Below, piece after piece: positions 61,412 through 64,000 of a stretch of 64,000 bases of DNA. Numbering within the stretch: the stretch's first letter is position 1; every line of letters begins with the position of its first letter. The translations under genes and the position numbers were made by a program. This DNA is from Nocardia brasiliensis NBRC 14402 (GTDB taxonomy: Bacteria; Actinomycetota; Actinomycetes; Mycobacteriales; Mycobacteriaceae), in the NCBI RefSeq assembly GCF_000308475.2, contig NZ_BAFT02000107.1, positions 16,458 to 80,457 of the forward strand, read 5' to 3'. The notes below the pieces were generated by a model that saw only the letters and a list, made by a program, of their open reading frames with translations, was not told the origin of the DNA and made no database searches.

Positions 61412-61476
61412 AACCCTGACGGTACGCCGGAGCCTTTACGGCTTTCCACCAGTGCCCTGTGCTGCTCGCCACACGA

Positions 61477-61525
61477 GGGGGAACTGGTGGCGGCATCGGC
61501 CGAGTGCGCGACGCCGCCAGTTCCC
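61477..61525. repeat. Hairpin repeat GGGGAACTGG, copy B
   Basis: 61477-61494 (GGGGGAACTGGTGGCGGC) and the right arm GCCGCCAGTTCCCCC around TCGGCCGAG and GCGCGACGC: the same element as 43333-43381, with the right arm lacking three bases of the stem. It lies between lipB start (61411) and the GNAT stop (61537), on a same-strand boundary, so it may attenuate or terminate read-through rather than separate convergent genes. Confidence 0.65.
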
Positions 61526-61536
61526 CCTGATCTTGG

Positions 61537-62073
61537 TCAGCGCGCGTGCACGGGCAGCGTCAGCTGCATGAGGGTCAGGTCCATCCAGCGACCGAACTTG
61601 TGGCCGACCTCCGGGAACTCGCCGACCGTGCGGAAACCGAAGCGCTCGTGCAATTGGATCGAGCCGGTGTTGCCGGATTCGATGCCGGCGATGATCGCGT
61701 GCACCGAGCCGGTCCGGCGGGCCCGCTCGATCAATTCGGTGAGCAGCGCGGTGGCGATGCCGCGGCGCTGGAACCGGTCGTCGACGTAGACCGAATTCTC
61801 CACGGTGAAGCGGTAACCCGCCTTGGGGCGCCACGGACCGTAGCTCGCGTAGCCCGCGACTTCACCGTCGATCTCGGCGACCAGCACCGGCAGACCTGCC
61901 GCGGTGCGAGCGGCGAACCAGGCCTCGCGCTCCTCGAGGCCGACCTGCTCCAGATCCCAGATCGCCGTGGAGGTGGCGATATTCGCGTTGTGGATCGCCA
62001 GGATGGCGGGCAGATCCGCGGCCCGCGCGTCCCGGATGAGGGCGGCGGGGCGGGTGTCGAGCTGGTCGGTCAT
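61537..62073 (-). CDS. GNAT N-acetyltransferase, phosphinothricin-acetyltransferase-like
   Basis: 178 residues. Acetyl-CoA loop DDRFQRRGIATALLTELIER (QRRGIA), strands GEVAGYASYGPWRPKAGYRF and HAIIAGIESGNTGSIQLHERFGF, and a SVYVDDR turn typical of the Pat/MddA subgroup that acetylates methionine sulfone or phosphinothricin-like amino acids. Detoxification is plausible but the substrate is not shown. The ATG overlaps the stop of the TIGR01777 gene by 4 nt (ATGA). Confidence 0.9.
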   Translation of the reverse strand: MTDQLDTRPAALIRDARAADLPAILAIHNANIATSTAIWDLEQVGLEEREAWFAARTAAGLPVLVAEIDGEVAGYASYGPWRPKAGYRFTVENSVYVDDRFQRRGIATALLTELIERARRTGSVHAIIAGIESGNTGSIQLHERFGFRTVGEFPEVGHKFGRWMDLTLMQLTLPVHAR

Positions 62074-62978
62074 CGATCGTCTCCGGGTCGACCCACCATG
62101 GCCGCCAGCGCGGCGCCGACAGTGGGGTGCTGGAACTCGTAGCCCGCCTCCTCGAGGGCCGTGGGAATTGCTCTGGGGCCGTGCAGGATCGCCTCCTGCG
62201 CGAACTCGCCGATCAATGCCCGCAACGCGAACGCGGGCACCACCAGCGGTGTCGGCCGGTGCAGCGAGCGGCCGAGCGCGCGGCTGAACTCGGCGTTGGT
62301 CACCGGCGCCGGACCGACCACGTTGACCGGGCCGCGCAGGGTGTCGGTGCCGAGCGCGAACAGGATCGCGCCGATCTCGTCGGCCATCGAGATCCACGGC
62401 GTGTACTGGCGTCCGCTGCCGAGCCGTCCGCCGAGGCCGAGCGAATACAGCGGCTGCAACATGCCGAGCATGCCGCCGTGCCCGGACAGCACGACGGCGC
62501 TGCGCAACAGGATGGTCCGGACCCCGGCATCGACGGCCGGGGCGGTGGCGGCTTCCCAATCGCGGCACAGGGTGGCCAGGAAACCCGAACCGGCGGAAGA
62601 GGTTTCGTCGACCACCCGGTCACCGGTCGTGCCGCCGTAATAGTGCACGCCGCTGGCGTTGAGCAGCGTCGGCACGTCGGCGGCGACGACCGCCGCGGCG
62701 AGCACGTCGGTGGGGGTGATCCGGCTGTCGCGCAGTTCCTGTTTGAAGCTGCCGGTCCAGCGGCGGCGGCCGATGCTCGCACCGCACAGGTTCACCACCG
62801 CGTCCGCGCCGCGCAGAGCTCGTTCGTCCAATTCGGCGCGGACCGGATCCCAGGTGAACTCGTCCGGTCCCGCCGCCCGCCTGCGTACCAGGCGGGCGAC
62901 GTCGTGCCCGTCGCGGCGCAGGGCCGCGACGAGCGCTGTCCCGATCAGCCCGGACGAGCCGGCGATCACGACCTTCAT
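62070..62978 (-). CDS. TIGR01777-family NAD(P)-dependent oxidoreductase
   Basis: 302 residues of the SDR/epimerase superfamily. N-terminal GSSGLIGTALVAALRRDGHD is the Rossmann glycine motif, followed by ADAVVNLCGASIGRRRW, and the DUF1731 C-terminal domain (PLVVPAFALRALIGEFAQEA, YEFQHPTVGAAL). Typical of Rv2216, which sits between lipB and dlaT in M. tuberculosis. Substrate unknown. Coupled to the GNAT gene. Confidence 0.92.
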   Translation of the reverse strand: MKVVIAGSSGLIGTALVAALRRDGHDVARLVRRRAAGPDEFTWDPVRAELDERALRGADAVVNLCGASIGRRRWTGSFKQELRDSRITPTDVLAAAVVAADVPTLLNASGVHYYGGTTGDRVVDETSSAGSGFLATLCRDWEAATAPAVDAGVRTILLRSAVVLSGHGGMLGMLQPLYSLGLGGRLGSGRQYTPWISMADEIGAILFALGTDTLRGPVNVVGPAPVTNAEFSRALGRSLHRPTPLVVPAFALRALIGEFAQEAILHGPRAIPTALEEAGYEFQHPTVGAALAAMVGRPGDDR

Positions 62979-63012
62979 GCGCGCACGATGACCTTCCTGT
63001 GGCGAACCCGTC

Positions 63013-64000
63013 TTACAGACCGAGGTCGGCCTCGAACGCCGCCTCCTCGAGCCGGTGCCGGATCGTGGTCAGGAAGCGACCCGCGTCGGCACCGTCGATC
63101 AGGCGGTGGTCGTAGGTGAGCGGCAGGTAGCACATCGAACGGACGCCGATGGACTCGCTGCCCGTATCGTCCTTCACCACGACCGGGCGCTTGACGATCG
63201 CGCCGGTGCCGAGCATGCCCGCCTGCGGCGGGAGCAGGATCGGGGTGTCGAACAGCGCGCCCTGGCTGCCGATGTTGGTGATGGTGAAGGTGCCGCCGGC
63301 GAGCTCGTCCGGCTTCAGGCCACCGTTGCGCGCGCGGTTGGCGATATCGGCGATGGCGCGGGCCAGGCCGGCCAGCGACAGGTCGCTGGCGTTGTGGATC
63401 ACCGGGGAGAGCAGGCCCTGCTCGGTGTCTACGGCGATGCCGAGGTGCACGGCCGCGTGGTAGGTGAGCTCTTTGGTGCTGTCGTTGTAGCTGGCGTTGA
63501 CGTTCGGGTGCACGCCGAGCGCCTCGACGACGGCCTTGGCGAAGAACGGCAGGAACGTCAGGTTGACGCCCTCACGCTCCTTGAACGCCGCCTTGGCCTG
63601 CGCCCGCAGCTGCGCGATCTTGGTGACGTCGGCCTCGTGCACCTGGGTCAGCTGCGCGGTGGTGCGCAGCGATTCCAGGGTCTTGGTCGCGGTGATCTGC
63701 CGGATCCGGTTCGCCTTCTGCACGGTGCCGCGCAGGTGCGCCAGCTGTGCGCTCGGCGCGGGCGCGGCCTTGGCGGCCGGGGCCTTCGCGGCGGGCGCGG
63801 CGGCGGCCGGCGCGGGTGCCTTCTTGGCTTCCGCGGCCGCGAGCACGTCCTGCTTGCGGATGCGGCCGCCGACACCGGAACCGGTGAGCGCGGACAGGTC
63901 GACGCCGTTCTCGTCGGCCAGCTTGCGCACCAGCGGGGTGACGTACGGGGTGGCGCCGTTACCGGAGGAATCCGACTCGGTCGCGGTGGCGGCCGGTGCC
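63013..64000 (-). CDS. dlaT: Dihydrolipoamide acyltransferase (E2), 5' end cut by the window edge
   Basis: Partial, no N-terminal lipoyl domain visible. The peripheral-subunit-binding domain (VTPLVRKLADENGVD, GSGVGGRIRKQDVLAA) lies near 63875, an Ala/Pro linker follows, then the catalytic domain with DHRLIDGADAGRFL (active-site His and Asp). E2 core of pyruvate/2-oxoglutarate dehydrogenase, lipoylated by LipB/LipA. The gene name follows mycobacterial Rv2215. Confidence 0.95.
   Translation of the reverse strand, partial: APAATATESDSSGNGATPYVTPLVRKLADENGVDLSALTGSGVGGRIRKQDVLAAAEAKKAPAPAAAAPAAKAPAAKAAPAPSAQLAHLRGTVQKANRIRQITATKTLESLRTTAQLTQVHEADVTKIAQLRAQAKAAFKEREGVNLTFLPFFAKAVVEALGVHPNVNASYNDSTKELTYHAAVHLGIAVDTEQGLLSPVIHNASDLSLAGLARAIADIANRARNGGLKPDELAGGTFTITNIGSQGALFDTPILLPPQAGMLGTGAIVKRPVVVKDDTGSESIGVRSMCYLPLTYDHRLIDGADAGRFLTTIRHRLEEAAFEADLGL

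Overview
The window is high-GC actinobacterial chromosome. Gene content and order point to a mycolic-acid-group member of the Corynebacteriales, most probably Nocardia or a close relative. The main reason is extended co-linearity, recalled from memory, with the Mycobacterium tuberculosis segment around Rv2215-Rv2234: ptpA, cobC, a NIF3 protein, a zinc-ribbon protein, RNase H/acid phosphatase, panB, a CaeA/Hip1-type lipoprotein hydrolase, glnA2, glnE, a DUF4191 protein, an RDD protein, glnA1, lipA, lipB, a TIGR01777 oxidoreductase and dlaT. This backbone is interrupted by accessory blocks. No insertion sequence, integrase, prophage, CRISPR array or tRNA was recognised.

Layout. 1-5.7 kb: ptpA (cut by the window edge), cobC, NIF3, a two-helix membrane protein, a zinc-ribbon coiled-coil protein and bifunctional RNase HI/phosphatase. 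6-16 kb is accessory: a secreted chymotrypsin-like protease, an XRE regulator divergent from a frameshifted membrane gene, a 30-bp tandem repeat, a GNAT, a YihY membrane protein coupled to an Ala-rich tail-anchored protein, two nested-hairpin repeats, a Nudix protein, a TetR/membrane-protein pair, a TrmH-family methyltransferase and an alpha/beta hydrolase. RNase P RNA (rnpB) lies at 15.9-16.3 kb. 16.5-25 kb: small secreted proteins and lipoproteins, a slipin, an RNB exoribonuclease, a 54-bp-arm inverted repeat, a CHAD protein, prolyl iminopeptidase, a kinase-fold phosphotransferase and panB.

25-31.4 kb and 44-45.6 kb form the nitrogen core. glnA2 and glnA1 both carry GlnR-type operators, a perfect four-half-site array at glnA1, and glnE encodes the adenylyltransferase/deadenylylase. 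glnA1 has the adenylylation tyrosine (Y406) and GlnA2 lacks that motif, so GlnE is expected to act on GlnA1 only. 31.5-43 kb holds hydrolases and peptidases, an RibH2-type lumazine synthase away from any riboflavin operon, a DMT transporter, a GT4 glycosyltransferase coupled to a DUF2334 deacetylase, a TY-Chap-like protein and DUF4191.

45.6-59 kb is again accessory: a VapBC-like pair, a type-B carboxylesterase, guanine deaminase, a secreted tyrosine phosphatase, EF-G2, a RidA-like protein lacking the catalytic Arg, an MFS transporter, a HigBA-like pair with its own operator, a CmtR-like metal sensor coupled to a CDF exporter whose N-terminus contains a captured piece of a lipase gene from 22 kb away, and a DUF6459-like protein with an internally duplicated module. 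59.6-64 kb is the lipoate cluster lipA-lipB, a GNAT, a TIGR01777 oxidoreductase and dlaT (cut by the window edge). LipA and LipB make the lipoyl cofactor that DlaT carries.

The strongest unexplained signals are several families of inverted repeats shared between distant intergenic regions, the duplicated lipase fragment inside the CDF gene, and the repeat expansions in coding sequence.
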